The position numbers and the translations under genes are program-made. From Corynebacterium mendelii (lineage in GTDB: Bacteria > Actinomycetota > Actinomycetes > Mycobacteriales > Mycobacteriaceae), in assembly GCF_017307055.1 (NCBI RefSeq), contig NZ_JAFLEQ010000012.1:391-48908 (forward strand): a DNA stretch of 48,518 nucleotides, given 5' to 3'. The notes under the pieces are model-generated. The model saw nothing but the letters and a program-made list of their open reading frames with translations. It had not been told where the DNA came from and searched no databases. Below are positions 34,745-43,808 of the stretch, one piece after another. How positions within the stretch are numbered: position 1 is the first letter of the stretch; every line of letters begins with the position of its first letter.

Positions 34745-34764
34745 ATAGTACAGCAATAACTGTA
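34745..34764 (-). promoter_or_regulatory. Leaderless promoter and probable CmtR operator
   Basis: Reading leftward, -10 box TACTAT (34750-34745) lies 7 nt before the cmtR start. An inverted repeat TACAG-CAATAA-CTGTA (34749-34764) overlaps it, the expected place for an autoregulating repressor to block RNA polymerase. Confidence 0.6.
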
Positions 34765-34860
34765 TTAAAAGGAAGGGGGTGCGCCTGCGGGGTGGCGGGT
34801 AGGGTGATGTCTGTATCTGTGTGACCTGATTGCCCCATCTTCCCGGAAGGAATGATTTCC

Positions 34861-35427
34861 ATGGACCGCAACGCCGACGGGCAGCCGGATTTTTTCCGTT
34901 CCGGCAGCTTTGATGCGGCAGCAGCCTGGGACAACAGTGCGCCGCAGCCGCCGGTGCCACCGGTCGGCCCGCCGGGGCACACCACCGTGCCGCCGCGAAG
35001 CGGGGTCGGCCATTTCGGCATTGTTCCGGCCGCGGGCTGCGGCAATCCCCTGGCGGATGCGGCCGGCCCGGGGCATGCCGCCTTCCCGGTTCCGGTCCCC
35101 GGCACGCCGCTGGCCGGGCCGGTGCCGGTGGATGATCAGGCACTGGGCTGGGCGCGGGCCGCCTACCGCACCCAGTCGCGTGAGGCCGGGGTGACGGTGG
35201 TGCTGTGGCTGTGTCTCGGGATCTTCGGTATCCACCGCTTTTATCTGGGCCGTGCCGTCAGCGGCATCGCCCAGTTTCTCACCGGCGGCGGTTTCCTGGT
35301 GTGGTGGCTGGCCGACGTGTTTGTCCTGAAATCGATGATCGACCGCCGGAATCTGGACACCTGCCTGTCCGTTGCCGCCCGCTTCGGGGTGCCGCCGGAG
35401 TTGGTGGCACCCGACCTGTTTGCCTGA
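34861..35427 (+). CDS. TM2-domain membrane protein
   Basis: 188 aa. The first 95 residues are a Pro/Gly-rich, probably disordered cytoplasmic region. Residues 105-170 are a TM2 domain (PF05154): two hydrophobic helices with LGIFGIHRFYLGRAVSGIAQFLTGGGFLVWWLADVFVL, including the conserved DRFYLG-like turn (here HRFYLG) and the final WxxD. Function of the family is unknown in bacteria. ATG 34861 is chosen over ATG 34852 because GGAAGGA would then lie 9 nt upstream instead of touching the start codon. It faces the SdpI-family gene with a terminator between them. Confidence 0.8.
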   Translation: MDRNADGQPDFFRSGSFDAAAAWDNSAPQPPVPPVGPPGHTTVPPRSGVGHFGIVPAAGCGNPLADAAGPGHAAFPVPVPGTPLAGPVPVDDQALGWARAAYRTQSREAGVTVVLWLCLGIFGIHRFYLGRAVSGIAQFLTGGGFLVWWLADVFVLKSMIDRRNLDTCLSVAARFGVPPELVAPDLFA

Positions 35428-35461
35428 GGCCGCCGCCGGGCACCTGTGGTTGCGGGATTTG

Positions 35462-35489
35462 AAAAACCCGCCGGAGAAATCCGGCGGGT
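35462..35489 (-). terminator. Terminator of the SdpI-family gene
   Basis: ACCCGCCGG (35466-35474) and CCGGCGGGT (35481-35489) form a perfect 9-bp stem with a 6-nt loop. Transcribed leftward it is followed by TTTTT. It may also stop rightward transcription from the TM2 gene, though without a U-run. Confidence 0.85.
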
Positions 35490-35534
35490 GTCGTGGTTGC
35501 GGGACAGTGTCGTCGGCGGGCCCGGGTGGGGGCT

Positions 35535-36008
35535 TTACGTCCCGGCGGCGGTGCCGGAATCGGTCGATTGCGCGGCTTTGCGCACCGCCTCCAGGTTGAC
35601 CTGCGGGCCGGTGGCGCCACCGGCCCCGCCGCAGCAGCCGCCGGGTGCGGGCTGTGCGGTGCCGTCGATATCCATCTTGCTGTCGATCAGGGCCACCGCG
35701 TTGGCGCCCATGGCGGCCCCCACCCCAATCAGAATCAGCCCGCCGGCCAGGGCGATCGCCGGGATGATCCACAGCCAGCCGCGGGCGGTGAAGGTGACCA
35801 TGGAGCCGAGCACGAACACCACCCCGCCGATGGTCCACAAGGGGCCGGCGACTTTGTGGGCGATCTCCCACAGGGCCGGGGAGCGGCGGACCTCCGGGAT
35901 GCGCAGGCCGACGACCGCGTTGCCGGGCAGTCGGCCGGTCCATGCCAGCACACCCGCGGCGATGACGGCGAGAGCGAAAACCAGGAAAACGACGGCCAGG
36001 ATAGTCAT
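35535..36008 (-). CDS. SdpI-family small membrane protein
   Basis: 157 aa. Membrane segment at residues 1-23, then WTGRLPGNAVVGLRIPEVRRSPALWEIAHKVAGPLW, the SdpI/YfhL signature (a short arginine-containing loop followed by W..AHK), then two more membrane segments. The tail is Gly/Cys-rich (PGGCCGGAGGATG). SdpI in Bacillus gives immunity to a toxic peptide and senses it, but most actinobacterial members are uncharacterised. The ATG at 36008 lies 7 nt after a TAGAGT -10 box, so the mRNA is probably leaderless. Confidence 0.72.
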   Translation of the reverse strand: MTILAVVFLVFALAVIAAGVLAWTGRLPGNAVVGLRIPEVRRSPALWEIAHKVAGPLWTIGGVVFVLGSMVTFTARGWLWIIPAIALAGGLILIGVGAAMGANAVALIDSKMDIDGTAQPAPGGCCGGAGGATGPQVNLEAVRKAAQSTDSGTAAGT

Positions 36009-36089
36009 GCCGTTTACTCTATCGCCTGCCGGCATGGTGGCAACAATCACAGCGCACCCATCCGGCCGCACAGGGAAAACGCCGGTCAC

Positions 36090-36374
36090 GGCGGCAGGGC
36101 GGCAGCCCGGGACAGCCGGTGAAGCTGTGAGAAGTTTTTAATACCTGCTCACAATTCTTTAAGATAGGACAAACCCGCGCACACTGATCGGTCCATCCAC
36201 CGCAACAGGGTGCCGGGTGCGGTGCACCGGGCCGCAGGTGCTGCGGCGGTGCCCACCATCCGCGTGTTCCCGCCGCGGCGGCCACACCGGTGCCGGTCTT
36301 TTTGTGACAGGACCGGTGCCGCATGTCGGCTGCCCCGGCGGTATGGATATCCGTCAACCCGAAAATTTTCCCCC
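36090..36374 (+). promoter_or_regulatory. Upstream region of the symporter gene
   Basis: A rightward -10 box TAAGAT near 36162 sits in a short AT-rich stretch in GC-rich DNA. It would give a leader of about 200 nt. No ribosome site precedes the chosen start. No riboswitch structure was recognised. Confidence 0.3.
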
Positions 36375-37673
36375 ATGCAAAAACAGAAATTCACCTCCAC
36401 GCTTCTTTTCAAAATCATTGTGGCGATCATCGCCGGCATTGTCTGCAGTTTCTTCCTGCCGGAGCCGCTTGCCCGCGTGTTCATCACCTTCAACGGCCTG
36501 TTCGGCAACTTCCTCGGATTTTTCATCCCGGTGCTGATTTTCGCCCTGATCACCCCGGCGATCGCCGGTATCGGCCGCGGTGCCGGAAAGTGGCTGGCGA
36601 TCACCACCGGTGTGGCCTACGCCTCGACGGTTTTCGCCGGTCTTTTGGCCTACGCCTCCTCCCAGGCGATCTACCCGTGGCTGTTGGCCGGGGAATCGAC
36701 CGCGGAAGCAAAAGACGTCGACTCCGGTGCGCTGAGCTCCTACTTCACCATTGAGATGCCCGCCCCGGTCGGGGTGATGACCGCCCTGCTGCTGGCTTTC
36801 ACCCTCGGCGTGGCGATGACCGCGGTGAAATCGGACACCCTCTACAACGGGGTGCGTGACCTGGAGCGTGTGATCATGCGGGTGATCACCCGCTTCATCA
36901 TTCCGCTGCTGCCGGTCTACATCTTCGGCATGTTCCTCGGCATGGGCATGAACGGCAACCTGACCGCCACACTCACCACCTTCGCCAAGGTGCTGCTGCT
37001 GGCGGTGATCATGACCATTGTGCTGCTGGTCATCCAGTATCTTCTGGTCGGCGGGATTGCCCGGGTCAACCCGTGGAAGGCGTTCGCCACGATGCTGCCC
37101 GCCTACGGCACGGCGTTGGGTACCTCCTCGTCGGCGGCCACCATCCCGGTGACCTACGCCTGCGCGAAGAAAAACGGCGTCGCCCCCTCTGTGGCCGGTT
37201 TCACCGTCCCGCTGTGCGCCACCACCCACCTGGCCGGTTCGATGATGAAAATCTGCCTGTTCGCTTTCGCCATCATGTCGATGGACGGCATGGATCTCCC
37301 GGCCGGGAAAGCCATCGGCTTCATCCTCATGCTGGGCGTGACCATGGTGGCCGCCCCCGGTGTTCCCGGTGGCGCGATCATGGCCGCCATCGGCCTTCTG
37401 GAATCGATGCTGGGGTTCTCCCCGGAACAGCAGGCACTGATGATCGCCGCCTACATTGCCATCGACTCCTTCGGCACCGCCTGCAACGTCACCGGTGACG
37501 GCGCGATCGCGCTGATCATCAACAAGTTCGCCAAGGGCCAGATTTCGCGTGCCGAACTGGTCGACACCCCCAACTTCGAGATCGACTCCGTCATCGAGGA
37601 AGACATCGAGGACACCACCGCCGCCGACAGCCGGGTAGAGTCCAGCGCCCCCGACGGCAGACACCGCCTGTAG
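36375..37673 (+). CDS. Dicarboxylate/amino acid:cation symporter (SDF/DAACS family)
   Basis: 432 aa, about eight membrane helices and two re-entrant hairpins. Hairpin 1 reads YGTALGTSSSAATIPVTY with the Ser-rich tip, helix 7 VPLCATTHLAGSMM replaces the usual NMTGxx, hairpin 2 VPGGAIMAAIGLL, and helix 8 DSFGTACNVTGDGAIALI supplies the conserved Asp/Asn/Asp substrate and Na+ ligands. Substrates in the family are glutamate, aspartate, serine/threonine or C4-dicarboxylates; ATTHL suggests a Na+:dicarboxylate or Ser/Thr type, but specificity cannot be settled by reading. ATG 36375 has no clear ribosome site; longer upstream frames read as noise. Confidence 0.9.
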   Translation: MQKQKFTSTLLFKIIVAIIAGIVCSFFLPEPLARVFITFNGLFGNFLGFFIPVLIFALITPAIAGIGRGAGKWLAITTGVAYASTVFAGLLAYASSQAIYPWLLAGESTAEAKDVDSGALSSYFTIEMPAPVGVMTALLLAFTLGVAMTAVKSDTLYNGVRDLERVIMRVITRFIIPLLPVYIFGMFLGMGMNGNLTATLTTFAKVLLLAVIMTIVLLVIQYLLVGGIARVNPWKAFATMLPAYGTALGTSSSAATIPVTYACAKKNGVAPSVAGFTVPLCATTHLAGSMMKICLFAFAIMSMDGMDLPAGKAIGFILMLGVTMVAAPGVPGGAIMAAIGLLESMLGFSPEQQALMIAAYIAIDSFGTACNVTGDGAIALIINKFAKGQISRAELVDTPNFEIDSVIEEDIEDTTAADSRVESSAPDGRHRL

Positions 37674-37739
37674 ACCACCGGGTGGCAGCCACCACCCCGG
37701 CCCCGCAGACAGCGGAATTTCAAAAAAACAACCACCCCG

Positions 37740-37793
37740 CCCGCCGCGGGTTGTGCCCGCCACCAGGGCGGGCACAGCCTGCGGCGGGTTTTT
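37740..37793 (+). terminator. Terminator of the symporter gene
   Basis: A long near-perfect hairpin: CCCGCCGC at 37740-37747 pairs with GCGGCGGG at 37781-37788, and the inner arms (TGTGCCCGCC / GGGCGGGCACA) close on a 4-nt loop. It is followed by TTTTT. Confidence 0.9.
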
Positions 37794-37831
37794 CCGTGCC
37801 CCTTGCCCCGGTGGGTGACGGGTGCGGCCAC

Positions 37832-37837
37832 TAGACT
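37832..37837 (+). promoter_or_regulatory. -10 box of a leaderless promoter
   Basis: TAGACT ends 8 nt before the GTG start at 37846. The spacing fits transcription starting at or very near the start codon. A G-run (GGGGG) between them could instead serve as a weak ribosome site. Confidence 0.5.
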
Positions 37838-37845
37838 TGGGGGCT

Positions 37846-38955
37846 GTGAAAAAAACCCGTGTCACGCCAGCGCTTGCCGCAGTGGTGGTGTCTGCCAGTC
37901 TTGCCGTCGGTATCCCGGCGGTGTCCTCCCCGTGGGCCTCGGCTTTGTCGGTCACCGCCCCCGTCCCGGCCCGCACCGAGGTAGCGGTGTTTGACGGTGC
38001 CACCGGCTCCTGGAGCGGATCCAACGCCACCCGCCCGGGGCCGTCGCTGTCGCTGGCCAAACTGTATCTGGGCTATGCGGTCATCGCCGCCGGGGACCCG
38101 GCCGACGCGGCGAAAGTCCCGCACATGATCGCCACCTCCGATGATGCGGTGGCATCCTCTCTGGACGCCACCTATCCCGGGGCCATTGACTGGACCATCA
38201 CACGGTTCGGTTTGACCGGCACCACCGCCGGGCCGACCTGGGGCTGGGGCAGCACCACCATGAGTGATGTGGCCTATTTCGTGCAGGCCATCCGGGACGA
38301 TCCGGTGGGGCAGCCGATCCTTGAGGGCATGAGAGCCGCCACCCCGGTCGCCGCCGACGGCTACCGGCAAAACTACGGCACCTCCACCATCGACGGGGTG
38401 TGGGCCACCAAATTCGGCTGGGATGATGACGGGCTGATCAACGCCACCGTGTCAGTGGGCCGCGACTTTGTTGTGGCCGCCCGCACCACCGGCCCCGCAG
38501 ATCAGCTCACCGCCGACCTGTCGGGGTTGGGGGCGCGCCCGGGCCACAACTTCAACCGGGCCAACACCGCCGATCCGGTATTCGACCCGGCGGCCGCCAC
38601 CGGGCGCATCCCCGACCCGGACCACAGCGCCGGGCACGCCGATGCGGTCTACCGGCCCGGTGACGCCGTGCCGCTGCACATTGTCACCGACCGGATCGCC
38701 TGTGCCGCGGGCGGCTCATCGGCAGCACTGTCCTCGGGCCTGTCGTCGGCAATCAGTGCGTCCGTGACAGTGCCGGGCTGGCTGGCCACCATGGTCGCCG
38801 CCTGCCCGCGACCCACCGTAAGCCACGCCACCACTGCTGTCACCGACGCCGACCGGGCGGCGATCCGCACCGACCCGCCGGGTTCGCTGCGCCGGGCACC
38901 GCTGACCGAACAACCCTGGTATCTGCGCCGGCACGGGCTGCCGGTCCCCCGCTAG
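37846..38955 (+). CDS. Secreted SxxK-type (beta-lactamase/PBP-like) protein, uncertain activity
   Basis: 369 aa with a signal peptide (KKTRV basic start, hydrophobic run, cleavage near ASA). The block PSLSLAKLYLGYAVIAAGD holds an S-L-A-K tetrad like the SxxK nucleophile of penicillin-interacting serine hydrolases. Further on, ATSDDAVASSLDATYPGAIDWTITRFGLTGT resembles the SDN/helix region, and DGVWATKFGWDDDG may stand for the KTG strand (here KFG). The last 100 residues are Pro/Arg/Thr-rich with four Cys in total near CAAGGSS and ACPRP. Activity is uncertain because the second and third motifs are altered. Possible roles are wall peptide processing or a non-catalytic homologue. Confidence 0.7.
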   Translation: MKKTRVTPALAAVVVSASLAVGIPAVSSPWASALSVTAPVPARTEVAVFDGATGSWSGSNATRPGPSLSLAKLYLGYAVIAAGDPADAAKVPHMIATSDDAVASSLDATYPGAIDWTITRFGLTGTTAGPTWGWGSTTMSDVAYFVQAIRDDPVGQPILEGMRAATPVAADGYRQNYGTSTIDGVWATKFGWDDDGLINATVSVGRDFVVAARTTGPADQLTADLSGLGARPGHNFNRANTADPVFDPAAATGRIPDPDHSAGHADAVYRPGDAVPLHIVTDRIACAAGGSSAALSSGLSSAISASVTVPGWLATMVAACPRPTVSHATTAVTDADRAAIRTDPPGSLRRAPLTEQPWYLRRHGLPVPR

Positions 38956-38989
38956 ACCAGTCACGGGACCGGCCCGGCTACGCCACCTG

Positions 38990-39910
38990 TCACCAGGTCG
39001 GGATGGGCCGCGGCAGGGCCAGCTGCAGCTTGCCCGACCAGACATGGTCAGTGTCGCCGTCGGCCCGGGGAAGTATTCCCGCCGCCGGGCAGCCGATCAC
39101 GGCCGGGTTCGGCTCCTGCCCGTCATAGACCACTGTCAGCGGGGAGCAGCCGGTGGTGGTCCTGGCGAGCGCCCGGTACATCAGCCCGGCATAGAACTGC
39201 AGCCAACTGTCGGTTCCCCAGTGCAACAGCGCCGCATCACGGTGCAGGCTGTAGCGCCCGCAGCCGGCGGCAACCGATTCGGCAACACTGACCGCGGTGC
39301 GGAAAACATCCATGACCTCCCCGTGGGGGCGGGTTGCGAGCTTGTCCCGCACATCCCTTCCGAAGCGGTAGCTGAACAGGTTGAGCATGATGACCCCGTC
39401 GACTTCCGCCCCGTTGCCGACCCATGACCGGTCCGGTTCATCCTCGTCGGGTTCGGCGACGGGAATGAAATCGGCGGCCGGGGTATGCCGCAGCCGCACC
39501 AGCCCCTCGGTTGTGTGGCGCACCAGACGCAGATGCCCCCGGCAGGCACGTTCGGTGACGCACCGGCTGTACGGGTCAAGCGGCCGGGGCGTGCCGTCGG
39601 CCGCCACCGACCCGCCGTAGGAGGGGGTGCGGCCCATGCACAGCAGCAGATGCGGAATCTGTTGTGTGGCCAGGTCTTTGACCACACCGTAGAAATAGCG
39701 GTGGGTGTTGTCCGGGCCGTCCCACACACTGACCGCCACCCCGTCAAAGGGGTCGGTGACCCGGTGGATACGGACGGTGTCTTCGACGGCCAGCCCGCAG
39801 CGGGCGACCGTGGCCCGGGCGATACGGGCCAGATTCAGCAACACCGTGGGCGCTGCCGTCCCGGAAGCGGTGTCCGTCGAATCCGGGGTGGGGGATGGAT
39901 GATCGTGCAT
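38990..39910 (-). CDS. Protein of unknown function (306 aa)
   Basis: No signal peptide or membrane segment. It is a soluble alpha/beta-looking protein with TVRIHRVTDPFDGVAVSVWDGPDNTHRYFYGVVKDLA, then a Gly/Pro-rich loop, AEVDGVIMLNLFSYRFGRDVRDKLATRPHGEV, and a C-terminal CSPLTVVYDGQEPNPAVIGCP. No family was recognised. Codon use and length suggest it is real, and ATG 39910 has AAGGTGG 10 nt upstream, while longer frames to 40459 read as noise. It runs toward the secreted SxxK-type gene, with only 34 bp between the two stop codons. Confidence 0.7.
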   Translation of the reverse strand: MHDHPSPTPDSTDTASGTAAPTVLLNLARIARATVARCGLAVEDTVRIHRVTDPFDGVAVSVWDGPDNTHRYFYGVVKDLATQQIPHLLLCMGRTPSYGGSVAADGTPRPLDPYSRCVTERACRGHLRLVRHTTEGLVRLRHTPAADFIPVAEPDEDEPDRSWVGNGAEVDGVIMLNLFSYRFGRDVRDKLATRPHGEVMDVFRTAVSVAESVAAGCGRYSLHRDAALLHWGTDSWLQFYAGLMYRALARTTTGCSPLTVVYDGQEPNPAVIGCPAAGILPRADGDTDHVWSGKLQLALPRPIPTW

Positions 39911-40777
39911 GGCGGTAAGCCACCTTTCCTGGAAAAAAAGAGGGAGATGTCGGTGCGCCGGGAAGAAGAACAATCCACCGGCCGGCCTGTCGGCGATCCG
40001 GGCTTCTTTCCGTCCGGCGCGCCCCCACTGTTTCAGCCCACACAAGCCTGTGACAAGCGCAAACAGGTCACTGCACTCGCATTTTCGCCCCCGCCCCCGT
40101 GGTGTTGTCCCCCGCCGGTTTATCCCCCTTCCCAACGCCGGATGTCCCGAATTTCCCTTCCCTTTAAAATCAGAATAAAAAAACACCTTTCCCCATTGGA
40201 CATCGCTATGGACCCTGTGTGAAGACAGTGGGGGCGGGAAGAAAAAAATCCTGGAAAAAATTGCCGTGGGGGTGGCGGCTCCCACCGCGGGGAACCCGCC
40301 GGCAGCCCCGGGACCCGGTGACACCGTGGCGGAACCGGGATTCCGGCACGCCGGGCATCTGGCCGGACATACCGTGGTTCGTCGATCAAAGCCCAAAAGC
40401 GGGGGTGGGTGACAGCGGTCGACATTTTTCCCGCCGGGTGCGGCAGGGCGAAAAAACAACGGCCGGGAACGTGCTGCGGATTGCCGGCACCGCTGCCGGG
40501 GCGATGTCCCCCGGCCCGGTCCACCGGATTGTCAGCGATCACCCGGCAACAAGCGGCGACCAGCCGGCTGCGGCGGTGGTGCAGGCCAGCGAAAAAATCC
40601 CGCCGGTGATGCTTTCCGGAAGACCTCCCCGGACCACCCGCCGGGCGCGCCGGGCGTGACAGGTGTTTTCCCGTCTGTCCGCCCCCACCGGATGCCTGTG
40701 GTTGTGCCGGCCGGGGCGGCAAGGAAATCCGCGGGTGGTGTCAGGGGGTTTCACACAGGTTGACTATTCTTTTTGGC
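39911..40777. other. Long intergenic region before leuS
   Basis: About 870 bp. Open frames on both strands are Arg/Pro/Gly-rich and lack ribosome sites, so none is called. An AT-rich island at about 40158-40200 contains TTTAAAAT rightward and TATTCT leftward, the latter a possible promoter for the 38990-39910 gene. No T-box or other riboswitch was recognised ahead of leuS. Confidence 0.45.
40765..40770 (+). promoter_or_regulatory. -10 box of leaderless leuS promoter
   Basis: TATTCT ends 7 nt before the leuS ATG and no Shine-Dalgarno sequence is present, so the mRNA probably starts at the AUG. Confidence 0.5.
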
Positions 40778-43651
40778 ATGACTAGACCGAGTGAAGTTCC
40801 CGCACACCGTTACTCACCGGAGCTGGCCGGGAAGATCGAAAAAACCTGGCAGAGCTACTGGCGCGACAACGGCACCTTTCAGGCCCCGAACCCTGTCGGC
40901 GATCTGGCGCCGGCCGACGGTGTTCAGGTGCCGGACAACAAGTTGTTCGTGCAGGACATGTTCCCCTTCCCCTCCGGGGTGGGGCTTCACGTCGGTCACC
41001 CGCTGGGCTACATCGCAACAGATGTGTTCGGCCGTTTCCACCGCATGCTGGGCACCAATGTGCTGCACACCATGGGCTACGACGCTTTCGGCCTGCCTGC
41101 CGAGCAGTACGCCATCCAAACCGGCACCCACCCGGCGGTGAAAACCAAGGAATCCATCGCCAATATGGAACGCCAGCTCGATCTTCTGGGCCTGGCGCAC
41201 GACAAGCGCCGCAGCTTCGCCACCACCGACCCGGACTACTACCGGTGGACCCAGTGGATTTTCCTGACGATCTTCAACTCGTGGTTCGACCCGGAAGAAA
41301 ACAAGGCCCGCCACATCGACGAGCTGATCCCGCTGCTGGAATCCGGTGCCCGCCCGGTGCCTGCGGAACTGGCCGACCAGTTCGGTACCACCGACTACGC
41401 CAGCCTGGACCGCATCCAGAAAGCAGAGGTCATTGACCGCTACCGGCTGGTCTACCGCTCCTCGTCGATGGTCAACTGGTGCCCCGGTTTGGGTACCGTG
41501 CTGGCCAATGAGGAAGTCACCGCCGAGGGTAAATCAGAGCGCGGCGACTTCCCGGTCTTCCGCAAGAAACTGTCGCAGTGGATGATGCGGATCACCGCCT
41601 ACGCCGACCGGCTGGTCGACGATCTGGAATACCTGGACTGGCCGGACAAGGTGAAAGCGATGCAGCGCAACTGGATCGGCCGGTCGGTGGGCGCAGAGGT
41701 CGACTTCACCTGCCAGGGCCACAAACTCACTGTGTTCACCACCCGCCCGGACACCCTGTTCGGCGCCACCTACATGGTGCTGGCCCCCGAACACGAGCTG
41801 GTCGATGACCTGGTGGCCGGCGGCACCGGCAGCTACGACGGCATCGACAGCCGGTGGACATTCGGGGAAGCTTCTCCGGCAGCGGCCGTGGCCGCCTACC
41901 GGACGGCGATTGCCGCGAAATCGGAGCTGGAACGCCAGGAAAACAAGGACAAAACCGGTGTGTTCACCGGCGCATACGCCACCAACCCGGTCAACGGTGA
42001 GAAAATCCCGGTGTTCATCGCCGACTATGTGCTCACCGGCTACGGCACCGGCGCGATTATGGCTGTTCCCGCCCACGACGACCGCGACTGGGAATTCGCC
42101 ACCGTTTTCGGCCTGCCGATAGTGGAGGTCGTGGCAGGCGGCAATACCAGTCAGGCCGCCTACACCGAATCCGGGAAAGCGGTTAATTCCGCCAACGACT
42201 CCGGCCTGGACATCAACGGGCTGGCCAAGGTTGATGCGATCGCACAGACCATCGCCTGGCTGGAAGACAAGGGTGTGGGCACCAAGAAAATCCAGTACAA
42301 ACTGCGTGACTGGCTGTTTGCCCGCCAGCGCTACTGGGGCGAGCCCTTCCCGATTGTCTACGACTCCGACGGGCTGCCGCACGCTTTGCCCGAATCCATG
42401 CTGCCGGTGACCCTGCCGGAAGTCGACGACTACAAGCCGGTCTCCTTCGACCCGGAGGACAAAAATTCCGAGCCGCACCCGCCGCTGGCGAAAGCGAAAG
42501 ACTGGTTGACGGTGGAACTGGATTTGGGTGACGGGCCGAAAACCTACACCCGGGACACCAACGTCATGCCGCAGTGGGCCGGCTCCTCCTGGTACCAGCT
42601 GCGCTACATTGATCCGAACAATGACCGGGCTTTCTGCGACAAAGACAACGAGGCCTACTGGACGGGGCCGCGCCCGGATATCCACGGCCCCAACGATCCC
42701 GGTGGCGTCGACTTTTATGTCGGCGGTGTGGAACACGCCGTGCTGCACCTTTTGTACTCACGCTTCTGGCACAAGATTCTGTTTGATCTGGGGTATGTCA
42801 CAAGCAAAGAGCCCTACCGCCGGCTGTACAACCAGGGCTACATTCAGGCCTACGCCTACCGGGATTCCCGCGGCATGTGTGTGCCGGCGGCTGAAGTGGA
42901 AGAAAAAGACGGCAAATTCTTCTACGACGGCCAAAAAGTCACCCAGGAATACGGCAAGATGGGCAAGTCGCTGAAAAACGCCATCGCCCCGGATGATTTC
43001 TGTGCCGAATACGGTGCCGACACGCTGCGCGTCTACGAGATGTCGATGGGTCCGCTGGACCAGTCGAAGCCGTGGGCGACCAAAGACGTCATCGGCGCGC
43101 AGCGGTTCCTGCAGCGCCTGTGGCGGCTGGTGGTTGATGAAACAACCGGCCGGTGCGTGGTCACCGCCGATAAACTCACCGACGGGGATGCGGCGAAACT
43201 GCACCGCACCATTGCCGGTGCCCGCGACGACTACGAGAACCTGCGGCTGAATACGGTGGTGGCGAAACTGATCGAATACGTCAACTACCTGACCAAAACC
43301 TATCCCGCGGGCGCACCCGTCGACGCGGTCGCCCCCGCGGTGCTGATGCTCGCGCCGGTGGCCCCGCACATCTGTGAAGAGCTGTGGCAGCGGTTGGGCC
43401 ACGACACTTCACTGGCCTACGAGCCCTTCCCCGACTACGACGACAAGTGGCTTGTCGATGACACTGTCACCTACCCGGTCCAGGTCAACGGCAAAGTCCG
43501 GGCCACCATGGAAGTTCCGGTCGACGCCGACAAAGACAGCATTGTCGACATGGCGCTGGCCCAGGACAATGTGCGGGCCCATGTGGACGGCAAAGAAATC
43601 CGCAAGACGATTGTGGTGCCCGGAAAAATCGTCAATATCGTCGTCGGCTGA
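40778..43651 (+). CDS. leuS: Leucyl-tRNA synthetase
   Basis: 957 aa, full length for the bacterial class-Ia enzyme. It charges tRNA-Leu in the cytoplasm. The HIGH motif appears as [15 protein letters not shown] near residue 75. The CP1 editing domain follows ([64 protein letters not shown], with the editing Asp). [10 protein letters not shown] and the KMSKS loop [16 protein letters not shown] (here KMGKS) complete the active site. The C-terminal domain ends with [16 protein letters not shown]. The ATG at 40778 is preferred because of the -10 box just upstream; a TTG 18 nt earlier lacks a ribosome site. Confidence 0.97.
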   Translation: MTRPSEVPAHRYSPELAGKIEKTWQSYWRDNGTFQAPNPVGDLAPADGVQVPDNKLFVQDMFPFPSGVGLHVGHPLGYIATDVFGRFHRMLGTNVLHTMGYDAFGLPAEQYAIQTGTHPAVKTKESIANMERQLDLLGLAHDKRRSFATTDPDYYRWTQWIFLTIFNSWFDPEENKARHIDELIPLLESGARPVPAELADQFGTTDYASLDRIQKAEVIDRYRLVYRSSSMVNWCPGLGTVLANEEVTAEGKSERGDFPVFRKKLSQWMMRITAYADRLVDDLEYLDWPDKVKAMQRNWIGRSVGAEVDFTCQGHKLTVFTTRPDTLFGATYMVLAPEHELVDDLVAGGTGSYDGIDSRWTFGEASPAAAVAAYRTAIAAKSELERQENKDKTGVFTGAYATNPVNGEKIPVFIADYVLTGYGTGAIMAVPAHDDRDWEFATVFGLPIVEVVAGGNTSQAAYTESGKAVNSANDSGLDINGLAKVDAIAQTIAWLEDKGVGTKKIQYKLRDWLFARQRYWGEPFPIVYDSDGLPHALPESMLPVTLPEVDDYKPVSFDPEDKNSEPHPPLAKAKDWLTVELDLGDGPKTYTRDTNVMPQWAGSSWYQLRYIDPNNDRAFCDKDNEAYWTGPRPDIHGPNDPGGVDFYVGGVEHAVLHLLYSRFWHKILFDLGYVTSKEPYRRLYNQGYIQAYAYRDSRGMCVPAAEVEEKDGKFFYDGQKVTQEYGKMGKSLKNAIAPDDFCAEYGADTLRVYEMSMGPLDQSKPWATKDVIGAQRFLQRLWRLVVDETTGRCVVTADKLTDGDAAKLHRTIAGARDDYENLRLNTVVAKLIEYVNYLTKTYPAGAPVDAVAPAVLMLAPVAPHICEELWQRLGHDTSLAYEPFPDYDDKWLVDDTVTYPVQVNGKVRATMEVPVDADKDSIVDMALAQDNVRAHVDGKEIRKTIVVPGKIVNIVVG

Positions 43652-43675
43652 TCAGCTGTCACGGCTATTTCCGCA

Positions 43676-43705
43676 GCGTGTGGCGCACAGGGGTGCGCCA
43701 CACGC
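43676..43705 (+). terminator. Perfect hairpin after leuS
   Basis: GCGTGTGGCGCAC and GTGCGCCACACGC form a perfect 13-bp stem with a 4-nt loop, 24 nt after the stop codon. There is no U-run, so it may be a rho-assisted terminator or an mRNA end-stabilising structure. Confidence 0.55.
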
Positions 43706-43808
43706 GGCACACTGGCTAATGTTGTTCACGGCAGGCTGGTGTGTGCGCAACCACCGGCACACTGGTTTTTTACCCGCCCGTCCGGTGGCGAGGAGTCGTT
43801 GAACACAC

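Noticed and set aside
36354..38060. 568-codon open frame antisense to the symporter gene
   Set aside because: Its translation is His/Gly/Asp/Gln-rich noise. The plus-strand symporter has complete family motifs, and a terminator lies inside this frame.
40219..40659. 146-codon frame before leuS
   Set aside because: Basic, Pro/Arg-rich composition, no ribosome site and competing frames on the other strand.
40600..40777. T-box leader before leuS
   Set aside because: No T-box sequence (TGGNACC region) or terminator was seen, and the promoter lies only 7 nt from the start codon.
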